NCBI RefSeq assembly: GCF_001625195.1
Contig: NC_054390.1
Span: 7,785,222 to 7,849,221 of the forward strand
DNA from: Drechmeria coniospora
Lineage: Eukaryota; Ascomycota; Sordariomycetes; Hypocreales; Ophiocordycipitaceae
Length of the DNA: 64,000 nucleotides
Direction of reading: 5' to 3'
A model generated the notes under the pieces. It was not told the origin of the DNA, did no database searches, and was given only the letters and a program-made list of their open reading frames with translations. The position numbers and the translations under genes are program-made. Below are positions 1 to 11,570 of the stretch, in pieces (positions within the stretch are counted from its first letter, which is position 1; every line of letters begins with the position of its first letter).

Positions 1-1572
1 GATGGGGGAAGCAACGCGTGTGGTCGATGGCAAAGGGCGAGATGGGAGCGATGGCGTGCTGCTGATGTAGGCGGCAACGAAGCTGACAGGAACTTACATT
101 GCGCCGCAGCACCGGCGGGAACCCAAAAGCCAACAAGAGCCCCGGTGCAGTATCTGCCTTTGGTTGAAGGCCTTGCGAGGATTGCACAAGCCCCGAAGCC
201 GGGTTGGGCAATGCAGATGAAGAAAGGTCGCTCGCGACGAACGAGAAGGGTGACCACAGCGCTGGGCTAATAGTTGCCTGCTCCAGTTGGGGCGGGGGAG
301 GTTGACCAGAGGTGAGATTAGGTAAGTCCTCGCACCGTTAGCGGCGCCTAAGGAATACTAAGTACGCTGGGTTAGCTTAGTACTAGGTACTATTAGCATG
401 AACACATGTACTCCGTAATACTGTGTAAGTAAGTACTTGTACAAGTAAGGTGTTCAGTACAGGCATTTTGTCCTGCAATTAGCAAGCAATACGAGCATTC
501 TCAAGTATTCTTACTGTACTCCGTACTTGTACATGTACGTCTGCAGGCTGCAGTACTGTAAGTGTAAGTAGGTGTTGTGTACCTGTGATACACAAGTACT
601 GTAGGTACCTAGTAGGCTATTCAGTGCCTACAGCGGGCGCAGGGCGCAGACACGCGTCAGTGATTATTAATTACTGACAGTGGAGGTCCCCGGAACACCC
701 CGTCCGTGCGAACTGGCAGCACGATTACGGAGCTTCATCTCGTTAGTGTACCCAAGTACCAAGTGCCTTGGAGCACTATTATTAACCAGATGCCTACCTA
801 GGTTAGTACCTAAGTAAAGAACCCAAAGGTAGCATTAAGCTACGCACTACGGAGTACGGAGTATTTAATTATGTAGGTGGCATTATTTTCGTTCGCGCCT
901 ACAATACAAGTACCTATGTAGGTACTAGGTAGGCATTTGCTGTACTTGCAGCATTACTTAGTGCTGTATGGAGTAATCGTAGTGCTGTACATACTCTGTA
1001 CTTGCAGCCCTGTTCCAGCGCCAATATGAACTAGGTGTACGGAGTACTCCGTACGGAGCACGGAGCAATTAGTGTACTCCGTGCACAACACGCAGAATTA
1101 CAGCACGTACTCCGTACTGTATGTGCCTTTCCCAACACCACGATCCTCTGAAGCTGCTGGCTGTGGCAAATAGCTCTCTTGGTGCAGAAGTGGTAGGTTG
1201 GTCCAAATCAACGAGAGCTCTGATACTCATGTAACTACTGCAAGTGCATGACTGCAACAAATTTTCATGTCATGTTGTGACCCAATTGTGCATGCATGTT
1301 GATGCCATCAAGAATACCTCCTTGTCGATGTCTCAAGTTGTTTGGTTCGCTTCGTCTCCCAGCATAGGACCAGGATGATGCCCGCATCCATTCAAACTAG
1401 GTCATGCCCAAGACACAATCATGATAGGACACTCCCAAGAAACCCGTGGAAAACATCACCATTTTCTGCAGAATGCTCTCGGTCAAATCCAGGCTCGCAT
1501 TCGGTGATGGTCTAGATGGACAGATCGTCGTCCACCTGATAAAGACATGGTTCACCACGTGAAAAATGCTTG
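1..1572. other. Intergenic, no gene seen
   Basis: No open frame here looks like a protein. Bases 1-340 are ordinary mixed sequence; about 340-1120 is a GTAC-rich repeat island listed separately. The remainder up to the JmjC gene is unremarkable and probably carries that gene's 3' untranslated region and terminator. Confidence 0.6.
341..1120. repeat. GTAC-rich repeat island 1
   Basis: Dense run of overlapping words such as TACGGAGTAC, GTACTCCGTAC, AAGTACTTGTAC and CTAGGTACT, many of them palindromic or near-palindromic. No fixed unit or period is visible, so it is not a simple tandem array. Equivalent islands recur through the window, always outside genes. Confidence 0.75.
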
Positions 1573-3207
1573 TCACGGTACCTCGTCGTCGTCATCCCCT
1601 CCAAATCCAAAGCTAAAGGCCGTCTCCCCCGGCTCCTTTTCTTCTCGGCCAACGACCGTGTCCCATTTGCGCTTCTTTCCATTCTGTCTGTCCATCATAT
1701 CCAGCGCCTTCTCCAACACAGCGGGGTGCTCCTTTCGGAGCCTGGCCGTGAAAAGCTGGTACGGATCCTCGGCATCTTTCGAGAAACCCGAGACCTGGTC
1801 CGGCTTGTCTCTCAGGAAAGCGAGCACTTCCGAAAGCAAGTTTAGGCTGGGCGATAGCGGCACAAAGTTCTGCGTCACGGCAATGCCACTCTCGAGGTTC
1901 ACCACCAAGTGCCACCAGCCACTCGGAACGTGCAGAATCTCGCCCGAGTGGCAGATGCCCTCGACGCAGTCGGGCAGCAGACGAGCCTCTTGGTGAAATG
2001 TCAACAGCCACTCGGCAATGCTGAGCGGGCTCGTCACCTCGCTGCTGTCTTCGGACACGTACACCCCGGGCACCTGAGCAGTTGGCGGGAACATGATCCA
2101 GTACTTGGAGCCCTGTATCACCGCATTCCAGGCGCTGGTGCCGTTGGGGTCTTTGTGAAAGGTAGAGCCACTACGTTCGGGCCCAACAATTAGCCACCTA
2201 TGCGCTGGTCGCTCCGATCCCAGAAGCTCGAACAGGTCTGGCCCGAAGCAGTCTGGCCGCCAGTAGGCGGCGTCGGCCTCTCGCCCGACCTTGAGGCCCA
2301 TCTTCTCGACAAACTTGCGATCAAACAGATAGAGGGGGCTTTCGTCTTTGTTGTGGCCCATGTAGTTGCAGTAACGGGAAAGGGTCCAGTCGACGGCCTC
2401 GGCACGAAAATCGACGTCGCCGTGGTCCCGCAGCAGTTTCTCGATGGTCCATTGCGAGCAGATGGGCCACTCTTGGATGCATTTCGTCAGAATAAATGGA
2501 CGCTCCGTCCATCGTTCGGCATACTCATCGTACGTGAGGTTTCCATGCCGATGAATCTGATTCCTCGTCGGTATGTTGCGGACAGTCTTTGTCAGGTCAA
2601 TGTTCGAGCAAGCAAATGGTCGGTGTAGGACATCGGAGAAGACACCGCCGCAGTCAATCTCCGCTTCTCGATCCTTGGGCAGGGCCAACACTGTAGATCT
2701 CCATGTCCCTTTCCATCCAAGGGAGTGAGTCTGATGCTTCGGCAATCTAGTTCATCCGTCATCAGCCATGAGCAGCAACGGCGTCGGTGTCGGCGCAACT
2801 CCGACAAGACACTCGCGAACGCCTCGACGAGGCAGGACAGACGTAGACAATACCTACTGGAGGAACAGGGGCTTCCAGAGGTCGTCCCAGCGGCAGAAGG
2901 CATGAAAGAACTTGCAGGTCGAGCCCAGCTTCATTAGATCCATCTGATCCAAATGTTCAAGAACGACGGCCAACATCTCATCCGGCAAAAGGGCCCACGT
3001 CCCCGAGCTAGCTCTCGCATTCGGACCATGGGACAGGTAACAATTCCCTAGAGGCTTCACGCCGTGAGGGTGAAGAGGAATCGAATCCGAGCAGGTGGTG
3101 AGGCTCGGCCCAAAGCCATTCGGCTCATTCTCCCGACACCCCTCCTGGCCGACGCCGCGAGAGCCGATGGCCGGGCAAGAGGAGGTGGCAATCGCCGAAG
3201 GCATCAT
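1573..3207 (-). CDS. F-box and JmjC-domain protein (JMJD6/Jmj1-like)
   Basis: Two exons, 3207-2858 and 2746-1573, joined by a GTAGGT...CTAG intron of 111 nt, give 507 residues. Residues about 71-115 form an F-box (LLPDEML, followed by a conserved W before the junction); the rest is a cupin-type JmjC fold. The iron ligands are visible: the HKD motif gives His314 and Asp316, and LHVPSGWWH gives His389. This matches the fungal family that couples an F-box (Skp1-binding) to a 2-oxoglutarate dioxygenase related to JMJD6. By family knowledge it is a protein or histone hydroxylase/demethylase in the nucleus; the substrate is unknown. The C-terminus is basic then acidic (ends GDDDDEVP). The start at 3207 is the first ATG upstream of the F-box. 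Good confidence on family, less on exact function. Confidence 0.85.
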
Positions 3208-4341
3208 GGCTGAGGTCGGTCCGTGGCGAGTTGGTCAACCGAAGCTTCGTCGCCAATGTGCCACGGAAAGGACGCAAGGGGAATGTTGAGCTAATGAGAA
3301 CGGACAGAGACGGCAATGCTTCGCCCGCGAGCAGCCGCGAGAGCACCTAGTGAGCGTGAGTCAGTTTGGCTTGGGCTGAATCAATCCCATTGATGGGTGT
3401 CCGATGCCACACTCTTTCGGTGAGAGCAAGATGCGTGCGTCGTAGTCCACGGAGTCCAATGAACGGGTCCTCCTTCACGCCGGCCCACGAAGGAAGGCAA
3501 GGCGGACACAAAAAACGACGGAGCCAGCCAGGCAAGAAGGCCGACAGGGAGGTAGAAGGTAATAGAGGAGGCAGCAACGCACCATCTACCAGAGCGCTGT
3601 AATACAGTACAAGTAAGTACAGAGGTGTATCCGTTCTTTACTGCACGTACTTAAGTACAGTAATTACAGTACACCTGGGTGCGACTCAACTCCAGACCTT
3701 GTCGATAATGAATATTATGGGCTAGTTCATGGTTATCTGCTGCGGTCCATCCGCCCATCTACCAGGAGCAACCAGATGGAAAAATTCCTCATCGCTTGCT
3801 TCGGATAGTGCAGGAAGTTACCCCCAAGCGCATGTACCATAACCTACTGCTTTGCAGTAAAAGGTACTTTGAAGCAGGAGACGCATAACACGAGTACTAA
3901 TCCATCTGTACTACGGCCATTAGTTCACTGTAACCATGTTAATGCTCGTTGGCCTACGCCGAGAGGTACCCTAACCGTGGGTCTGCCTTTCCAGACTCCA
4001 TCCTGCTGATTGGCCAGCGCCGCGGGTGGGCGAGAGGAAAAATTGCAAGGCCGCCATCACCCCTCAACCAACTTTTTTTTCCCTCTCCCTTTCCTCTCTT
4101 CAACCTCACCAAGGAAATCATCAGCACCATTCAAAGCAACACTCCTAGGTTCTGTCGGCTCTCGAATTTATCGAGAGTTCAAGAGTCTAGTCAACCCCAC
4201 GTTTCTATTCAGCGCCAGCCGCAGCCCTTCCTCCGTGAAGAGCCTGTCAGTTTAATATTTCCTCCACCGCCCCGCGCATTTTCGATATCCATCTAGATCG
4301 AGCTGCGCTTGATCTAGATCTTTTTCTGCACCACCGCAATC
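3208..4341. other. Intergenic with eIF4A promoter and 5' leader
   Basis: Divergent spacer between the F-box/JmjC gene and eIF4A. A short GTAC-rich patch lies at about 3600-3680. No credible coding region. Bases about 4060-4330 are the pyrimidine-rich leader of eIF4A. Confidence 0.55.
4058..4130 (+). promoter_or_regulatory. Pyrimidine-rich tract before eIF4A
   Basis: A long CT-rich stretch (T8, then CCCTCTCCCTTTCCTCTC) lies about 210-280 nt upstream of the eIF4A start codon. Such tracts are typical of core promoters and transcription-start regions of highly expressed genes in filamentous ascomycetes. Role inferred from position and composition only. Confidence 0.4.
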
Positions 4342-5881
4342 ATGGCTACCGACAAGGGACTCGAGGATGTCCCCGAGGGTAAGTTTTTCCTTCACCGCTT
4401 CACCCAGAACCTATCGTAGGATGAAGGGAGTGCCCAAGATGCGAGCACCATCATCTTCGCGTTTTGTCAGGGGGAGGAGCGGAGCGGAGGGATTGTGGCC
4501 CCACGATCCGACTACTCCCTGTGCGCACGGCGCTTGTCCCCCGCAGCCCTTGCTCTCCGTTGCCGCACCGCAAGACTCTAGTCACTGACAGACTTCCGCC
4601 GCTATAGGACAGATCGAGTCTAACTGGGACGAGACCGTCGACTCTTTCGATGACATGGGTCTCAAGTCTGAGCTTCTCCGTGGTGGTGGGTTTCCATTCT
4701 GAGCCTCACACACCCCACCTCGTCTGACAGAACGCCAGTCTACGCCTATGGTTTCGAGCGCCCCTCGGCCATCCAGCAGCGTGCCATCATGCCTGTTATC
4801 AAGGGCCATGATGTCATTGCCCAGGCCCAGTCCGGTACTGGAAAGACGGCCACCTTCTCCATTTCCGTTCTCCAGAAGATTGACCCCGCGGTCAAGCAGT
4901 GCCAGGCTCTGATCCTGGCCCCCACCCGTGAGCTTGCTCAGCAGATTCAGAAGGTCGTCGTCGCCATCGGCGACTTCATGAACATTGAGTGCCATGCTTG
5001 CATCGGCGGCACCAGCGTCCGCGACGACATGAAGGCCCTGCAGGATGGCCCTCAGGTTGTTGTCGGCACCCCTGGCCGTGTCCACGACATGATCCAGCGC
5101 CGCTTCCTCAAGACCGACAGCATGAAGATGTTCGTCCTCGACGAGGCCGACGAAATGCTCTCGGTAAGTGTTTATGCCGCCCGAGCCGACGACGCTGCTC
5201 GCCCTCGGATGCTGACACCTTCTTCAGCGTGGATTCACCGACCAGATCTACGACATCTTCCAGCTGCTGCCTCAGTCTACCCAGGTCGTCCTCCTGTCCG
5301 CCACCATGCCCCAGGACGTCCTTGAGGTCACCACGCGCTTCATGCGCGACCCCGTCCGCATCCTGGTCAAGAAGGACGAGCTTACCCTGGAGGGTATCAA
5401 GCAGTTCTACATTGCCGTGGAGAAGGAGGAGTGGAAGCTCGACACCCTCTCCGACTTGTACGAGACTGTCACCATCACCCAGGCCGTCATCTTCTGCAAC
5501 ACGCGCAGAAAGGTCGACTGGCTCACCGACAAGCTCACCGCCCGCGACTTCACCGTCTCCGCCATGCACGGCGACATGGACCAGGCGCAGCGTGACCTGA
5601 TTATGAAGGAATTCCGTTCCGGATCGTCTCGTGTCCTCATCGCCACGGACCTTTTGGCCCGTGGTATCGACGTTCAGCAGGTCTCCCTGGTCATCAACTA
5701 CGATCTTCCCGCCAACCGCGAAAACTACATCCACCGCATTGGTCGTGGCGGTCGTTTCGGCCGAAAGGGCGTTGCCATCAACTTCGTCACGGCCGATGAT
5801 GTCCGTATGATGCGCGAGATTGAGCAGTTCTACAGCACCCAGATCGAGGAGATGCCCATGAATGTTGCCGACCTCATCTAA
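4342..5881 (+). CDS. TIF1: ATP-dependent RNA helicase eIF4A
   Basis: Four exons: 4342-4378, 4608-4685, 4739-5163 and 5228-5881. They join to 397 residues, the usual eIF4A length. All DEAD-box motifs are present: Q motif ([10 protein letters not shown]), Walker A AQSGTGKT at 68-75, PTRELAQQ at 100-107, TPGR, DEAD at 173-176, SAT, ARGID and HRIGRGGR. The gene encodes the cytosolic helicase of the cap-binding complex that unwinds mRNA leaders for ribosome scanning. The first exon holds only 12 complete codons, a layout common in fungal eIF4A genes. All three introns have clean GT-AG ends (donors GTAAGT, GTGGGT, GTAAGT). The start ATG sits in the good context ATCATGG after a CT-rich leader, in keeping with high expression. 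Confidence 0.97.
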
Positions 5882-6637
5882 GCAACACGCTTCTCACACG
5901 TCGAGTCCTGTCCTCATCGGTTTGCTCCGCTGTCGGGCACTCCCTGCACGGAAGTCTTGGCAATCTGGTGGCGTGTCACTGGTTTCTCTTTGCAGCTGTT
6001 GATAGATTTGCGATTCTAGAGAGACATCCGATTCCGCCTGTCTCGGAAGGCTTCGCGGTGGCTCCAAGGCGAAGATCGATACGGCTGCGTGACGAAGGCT
6101 CAGGAAGTCCTTCGCACCTTAATAGTTAAAAAAGGTGCGGCGGGGCTACCAAAAGTAATGGTTCTTTTTACATTTCCTTTGTCGACTTCGTTACTCCATC
6201 TTGGAGTCGCTTTTTATGATTACCTACGTACTTCACCTGTCCGCGCGCGTGTACGTGACTACGTGTCGGAAAAGAGTAGAATATGTTGGCCGTCATGGAA
6301 GCTGTTGCCTTTCATTGGCGAACGTGATGCGTAAGGATGGCACAGTTCGATGACATGACCCACCAATCCCTTCCAGGTATACTCTAATGGAGTCGAACTT
6401 GGACTAAAAGGCGGCGCTTCATACGGACTACCATGATTGAAGCTTGCATGTAATTATTCGCCATACCTACACGCATGTACGACTATTCAGCGTGACATGG
6501 CAGCAACATGTCCAGCATCCAGTAACGCCAATGGTATCAACAGAGCTACTCGGCAAAGAAATATCCAGGAAATCGCCCCTTCCACCAACCAACATGGCTG
6601 ACTTTTTTCATTTAACAAAACCAAGAACCAGCCTGCC
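5882..6637. other. Intergenic (convergent 3' ends)
   Basis: Spacer between the 3' end of eIF4A and the 3' end of the minus-strand membrane protein gene. It should hold both 3' untranslated regions. No coding signal or repeat recognised. Confidence 0.55.
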
Positions 6638-8277
6638 CTAGCGAGCATGCGTGAATGTGGTCGGCGCTGGAGGGGGGCTTCTGACGGCGGCACCCAAGTA
6701 GGCACCAGGGATAGGTACCGACTCGTACGTCGGCTCATCGGCAGCTTGCGGTGCGCGATGGGAGACCGTCTCCGGCGCGTGAGCATTGGTACTGGCAGCG
6801 GTATGGCCGAACGATGCCTGGTTGAGCTTGGGTGTGGCAGAGGGTGCTTTGGCGGGAGGGGCTTGGAGCTTGAAGTTTGACGAGGGTAGCTGAGAGACAG
6901 GTTCGACAAGCCTACCACCCGGCGTGAATGGGCTGGCCTCGTCAATGTCGGACAAGTTGCGGTAGGCCGATGGGGGGTGTCGAGGCGACATGGCGTAGCT
7001 GCTGAGGGCTGGTGACTTCGGGCCAAGACCGGGGGTGTTGGGTGCGGATTGGGTGCGGAGTTGCGCCAGGTAGAGATCGGAGCGGGCTCGATCTCGCAAG
7101 TCCATCGACTTGAAGAGACGGCGCTTCGTGTAATAGCGATAAAAGACGATGCTGTACAGCGCAATCGAGACAGCCTCGACGACGACCTCGACGACGATGC
7201 AGATAAGTGTCCAATTCTGGAGGCGACAGACCAGTTGATAGTCGACCTTGTCTCCGAAGACCTCGGAGCGGATGTTGTCGACACAGGCCCACCCCCACAT
7301 GTCCTTGTTGTTGCTGTTGTTTTTGGCATGCTGGAAGAGAGCGGCGGTAATGACCCATAGGATCATGCTCACGATAAACTACACTTTTTGTTAGGCATGC
7401 CGTACCAAGACGGGGCAGGAAGGGCGATGAATCGTACCCAACCAATGGCAAACATGGTGTAATACGTATTCACCTTCTCGGCTCGCTTGTGCCCACCGCG
7501 GCAGTATGTGATGAAGACCAAGATGCAGACGAGGAGGGAGAAGCTAGCCATGGCAAGAGTAAGCTTCTGCGGCCAGGCGGTCTTGCTTGTGTCGGGAGCC
7601 CACGAAGGCATGTTGCTCTGCGAGGGAAGGGCTCTAGTGGCATTGAAGATGGCGAAGGAGGCAGAGAGCATGGAGAGAATGATGAGAGAGCAGCTGAAGC
7701 CAACACCACGCAGTGCAAATTTGGCCATGCGAACGCGGGTCTTGACATTCTGGAAGCCGGTTAGCAGCCTCATCGTGCTGAAGAAGGTGGGTTGGAGGAG
7801 CGAGCGTACCACATCCTTTACCTGTTCCTTTTCGGTTGCCAACTCACGCTTCTCAAGAATCTCCTCCTCGCGGAAGGTCGGGCTTAGGGGATTACTGAGC
7901 TGCCTTGCCGGGGTGCCAGGGATTCTCATAGCACTTTTCAGGGGCGATTTGGGCGTCGCGGGGACAGCGACGGATTCCAGATTGCCGGCACTGTTCACGT
8001 AGCCAAAGCCAACGTCGGCCGCCAGCGGCTCGGCCACGTGAAACTTCTCAGGGTCCGCAAAGGGAGATGTCATGTCGATGGGAGAGTGAACGGATGTAGC
8101 CTCGATAAAACGAGGCGTTCGAGGAGTCTTGAGGGACTCGGCAGACGAGGACGAGGACGATACGAACGACCTGGACGGTGCTGGGCTCAAATTCGGCTCC
8201 GAAGGTCGGATATCCTCCTCGAGGCCTAGACGGTGGGCGTTAGTGATGATCCTCGCAAGCAAAGTCGATCTTGGCAT
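6638..8277 (-). CDS. Four-helix membrane protein, MARVEL-like topology
   Basis: Two exons, 8277-7438 and 7378-6638, are joined by a 59-nt intron (donor GTACGA, branch CCTAAC, acceptor TAG). The intron falls inside the third membrane helix, so the join restores a helix. The product is about 526 residues from the ATG at 8277: a Ser/Pro/Thr-rich cytosolic N-terminus, helices near FALRGVGFSCSLIILSML, LTLAMASFSLLVCILVFI, TMFAIGW/FIVSMILWVI and WTLICIVVEVVVEAVSIAL, then a Pro/Ala/Ser-rich tail. The loop between helices 3 and 4 carries two Cys, as in tetraspan/MARVEL proteins. No catalytic motif is visible, so a membrane-organising role is only a guess. The start is uncertain: a later ATG near 8072 (MTSPFADPEK) or an unrecognised 5' intron is possible. 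Confidence 0.7.
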
Positions 8278-9289
8278 AACCGACCATGGGCGGCCATGGT
8301 GCAACGGGTCTACGGGCGTGAGAACTAATAGTGGCAAAACGAGACCAAGAGAGAGGAATGTATATTGGGCGAAACAGGCGTCCGATGACAAGGCTTCCAA
8401 CCAGTTGCAAGCAGCGTCCCGGGACGGGAGAGAAGCAAGAAAAGCACGGCAGAGGGCGGAAGGGGGAGACCAGCTATCGAAGGACAAAGAAGCGAAGGGG
8501 AGGAAAGGACTCGGATGGGCTACGGCGAGTTTTGAGGGCTGTGACGGCAAAGGGAAGAAGACCAGCTCATTGGATAGGTCGCAGCCGCCGGTGAGGCAAG
8601 AACGGGTGAAGATGGCCGGTCGAGGAGGAGGCGTGCATGAGCGGGGGGGATGTGGATGGGGGGATGACATCTGATAGGGGGACGGAGGGAGGACCGAAAA
8701 GAGCGAAGGTTGAATGCCATGGACGCCGGGAGGACAAAGGAAAGCGGAATAGCAGGTACTACTAGCCTTGAGGTGTGGCGTTGGCCATGAGGTCGTGCGT
8801 CTCCGTATCCATACTCTGTATCTCTATCCGTATTCGTCTACGAGCCGCAGTACGGGCGGGCAGAGCGGGCGTGACGGGAGAACACTGCGTCGTCCAGGTT
8901 GGCTCTCGAAGGCGAGGGGGGGAGGCGTGAGATGCTGTCGAAGGATCAAGCTTCACTTGCTGCCTCAGCAAAGAAGGAAGCGGAGAAGATGCTCGACACG
9001 ATGAAGGATGGGCGGAGAGTGAGGGGAAGCATGATGGGGCGAGAATTCAGTCGGCAGACTTGCCATCATTCACACTTTGGGCGGTGGGTGAGACGGCAGG
9101 CCGCAGAAACGGCAGCGGCGGGCGCGGCGGGGGTGAACCTTGGAGGTTGGAAGCTCGAAGTCATCTTACAAGCTCTACTAATGCTAGCTGGGGAGGGAGA
9201 GGCAGAGGCAGAGGCAGTGGGAGAGAGGGGAGGGGAGGGGAGGGGAGGGGAGGTGTGGAGGCAAGTGGAAGACTCTTACTTTCCTTTCT

Positions 9290-9720
9290 TTCGCCTGTAC
9301 TTACGGAGTACCGCCGTGCCAATACGGGAATGAACGCCTGCTCGTACCTACCTATAGCGTTTGCATGCACATCCATCAGCCGGCATGCAAGTACTGTACT
9401 GTAAGTACAGCAATAATACTGTAGTAGGCATACACTGCATGTGTAGATGTACTTTCAACTACTTATAGGTGTAGTTGTAAGTACTTGCAAGTACAGCAGG
9501 TGGAAGTGTGTACTGTGCGAGCAAGTCAGTGAACTCTAAACGTACTCCGTATACCTGCACTTAGTTGTATACATGTAAGGACATGTAAGTACTCCGTACA
9601 GTACAGTAGGTTTACGGAGTACAAGTACAAATAATTACTGTACTTTTCCTGCAAGTAAGTACAGTACAGTACAGTACAGTACTTACTGTTAGCTGTACTT
9701 ATTTGAATGCACATGACACA
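9290..9720. repeat. GTAC-rich repeat island 2
   Basis: Clustered words such as ACTTACGGAGTAC, GTACTGTACTGTAAGTACAG, AAGTACTTGCAAGTAC and five consecutive GTACA units near 9660-9682. Same vocabulary as the other islands. Confidence 0.75.
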
Positions 9721-10710
9721 CGAAAACGTACGGCAATGGCAGAGAGCTCAACGATGGAGGAGGCATGGATCGCCCACGGTTCGTGGGTGGGCGGGTGGAA
9801 ACACGGGTGGATGGAGACCAAAGAATGAGAAAAGGTGAATGGACGGGTGTTGCACTCGGAGTGGTCCCGCTGCTCGCACCAAGTGCGGACGGGCGCGTTC
9901 CGCTCGCTGGTTGGCCACGGCCCCTGTCCAGCCGCTGGACCCTTCCAGGGTTCGTCGCCGCTCCAGCCCAGCGAGCGTCGTTCGGTGGGGGTTTTAGCGT
10001 GAGCGGTTGAGGGCTCGCAGCCTGTGCTTCCAGCGCCTGATTGGGCAACAGGACATTGCGCTTGGCGGTCGTGGTACCTGGTCGTGGCGCCGGCTCGGTG
10101 CATCTCACCCCCAAACACCCACTGCCGTCGGCCCAACCAGCAGTCGCTTCGGCTGTGACGACTTCTGCCGGCAACCACCACCAACCACCGACAACCAAAC
10201 CAACCTCTCCTGCACTGGCTGGGCGGCAAGGCGAGCATGGGGATTCGTCCCCGGCATGGTGAAGACGTTTTGCCGTTAATTTCAGCGTTATGTGTTTCTT
10301 TTCTTCTTTCTTTCCTTCCTTCTTTCTTGGGCCCCCATCTAGCGCAATCGAAGCCACATGGAAGCAAGTAGCCATGATGCACCCTCCTGCCGGCTGAAAA
10401 GCGAATGAGGCCATTCCGCGTACTTCAAGTGTACAAACGGACGGCTGTCATTCCGAGTCTGATCTACAAGCGTTGCACCTTTTCTCACATTGGTGTGTTC
10501 AAAGTCGTGTGTCTCGGGAGTTATTCCACATGAATTGAACAAGCATACACTTACTTGCAATGTACTCTGCGCTCTCGTACATGGGTACATACGGTAATGC
10601 TAGGGATATGCTTGGTTTGGAAGTTGACGATGACGCATGGCGGGGAGCAGATGTGACTACGAGGCTGCTAGCGAGCCGTCTAGTACGTTCACCGCAGGAC
10701 CGACGAAGCT

Positions 10711-10759
10711 CTGGCAGCTCATCTACAGCACTGGCAGCTCATCTACAGCACTGGCAGCT
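10711..10759. repeat. 20-bp direct repeat
   Basis: The 20-mer CTGGCAGCTCATCTACAGCA occurs twice head to tail at 10711-10750, followed by a partial third copy (CTGGCAGCT). It lies in non-coding sequence next to the decayed kinase-like fragment. Confidence 0.8.
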
Positions 10760-10961
10760 GGACACGTCGAACTCGAGGGACTTGTCCATGGACGGCTCAC
10801 GAAAAGTCGTTGTCCATCGCCAGCTCGTGAATAGACGTAGAACACGCTTCCGGCAACGCACGCTCACCGCACTAGTCGATGCTTCATCGTGGCCAAGTCG
10901 TTCGGTACCGATGCAACACCCTCAGCCTGGACGCAGGCCGTCATCACGCAAGCAGTCCAAG

Positions 10962-11570
10962 TCATGCCCAAGGAGAGAATCTGTGTTGTTCTGGACAAAT
11001 GTTGCTCTGGAGCATGAACTTCAGGTCGCCCTTCCATGCCCATTCACTCACCCGCTCCAAGTCAACGGCCTTGTTAGATGGCGTCGGAGTTTCCATGTCG
11101 ACGAGGTGGAAGTTGCCTAGCTTTGCATCATCATGCAATATTCCCAAACCAGCAAGGCCAACCAGCAAGGTCCTCGAGCGCCTGTATGAATAGTGGCTGA
11201 AGTTCTTCTTCAGGGCGACGGCTCCTCCGGCTCCGCCAAGCATGCATCCCCGATATCTGACAGGACAAGGGCTGGCGAACCGTCATACTCGACCTCGCCA
11301 TAACACCCCGGGATAGAATGGCCCTACCCGCATTGTAGCATATCGTACTTTGTCCTTTCCATGCCGATCGCTTGTTCCCGATCCGCTTTCGGCTTCATCA
11401 ACACAATTCGTGGTGGGAGCACCCATTCTGGAAACGTACACCTAGATTGTGCCCAACAGCGCAGCGACGACGGCAGAGGCGGCAAGTATGTGAACGGCAC
11501 AACTTGATGGTGACGAGCGTACGCTAAGTTGTTGAACAAGATGATGCAGGCCCGACTCTGCACCTGTATC
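10962..11570 (-). pseudogene. Decayed protein-kinase-like gene fragment
   Basis: Read on the minus strand through three frames, this stretch gives ordered pieces of a kinase-like fold. VLPPRIVLMKPK looks like the strand with the ATP-binding Lys. Then come CYGEVEYDGSPALVLSDIG (hinge region), LQPLFIQALEDLAG, and GILHDDAKLGNFHLVD (catalytic loop, HxD...N), followed by AVDLERV, which resembles the metal-binding DFE position. The pieces need at least two frameshifts (near 11290 and 11160-11190) and no start codon joins them, so the gene appears broken. The pattern fits the small fungal aminoglycoside-phosphotransferase/kinase-like family. An alternative is a multi-intron gene that I cannot splice, but I see no matching GT-AG pairs at the breaks. 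Confidence 0.5.

Larger units (their letters stand above)
8278..10961. other. Long intergenic stretch, no convincing gene
   Basis: Several open frames of 100-240 codons cross 8290-10600 on both strands, but they overlap one another, are rich in Arg/Gly/Pro or Ser as GC-rich non-coding DNA is, and contain no recognisable domain. A purine-rich tract (GGGGAGGGGAGGGGAGGGG near 9226-9250) and a GTAC-rich island (9290-9720) lie within it. Confidence 0.5.

Noticed and set aside
9689..10414. 241-codon minus-strand open frame
   Set aside because: Overlaps other long frames on both strands, is rich in Pro/Ala/Gly/Arg without any motif, ends in a GTAC-rich island, and has no homologue I recognise; best explained by GC-rich non-coding DNA.
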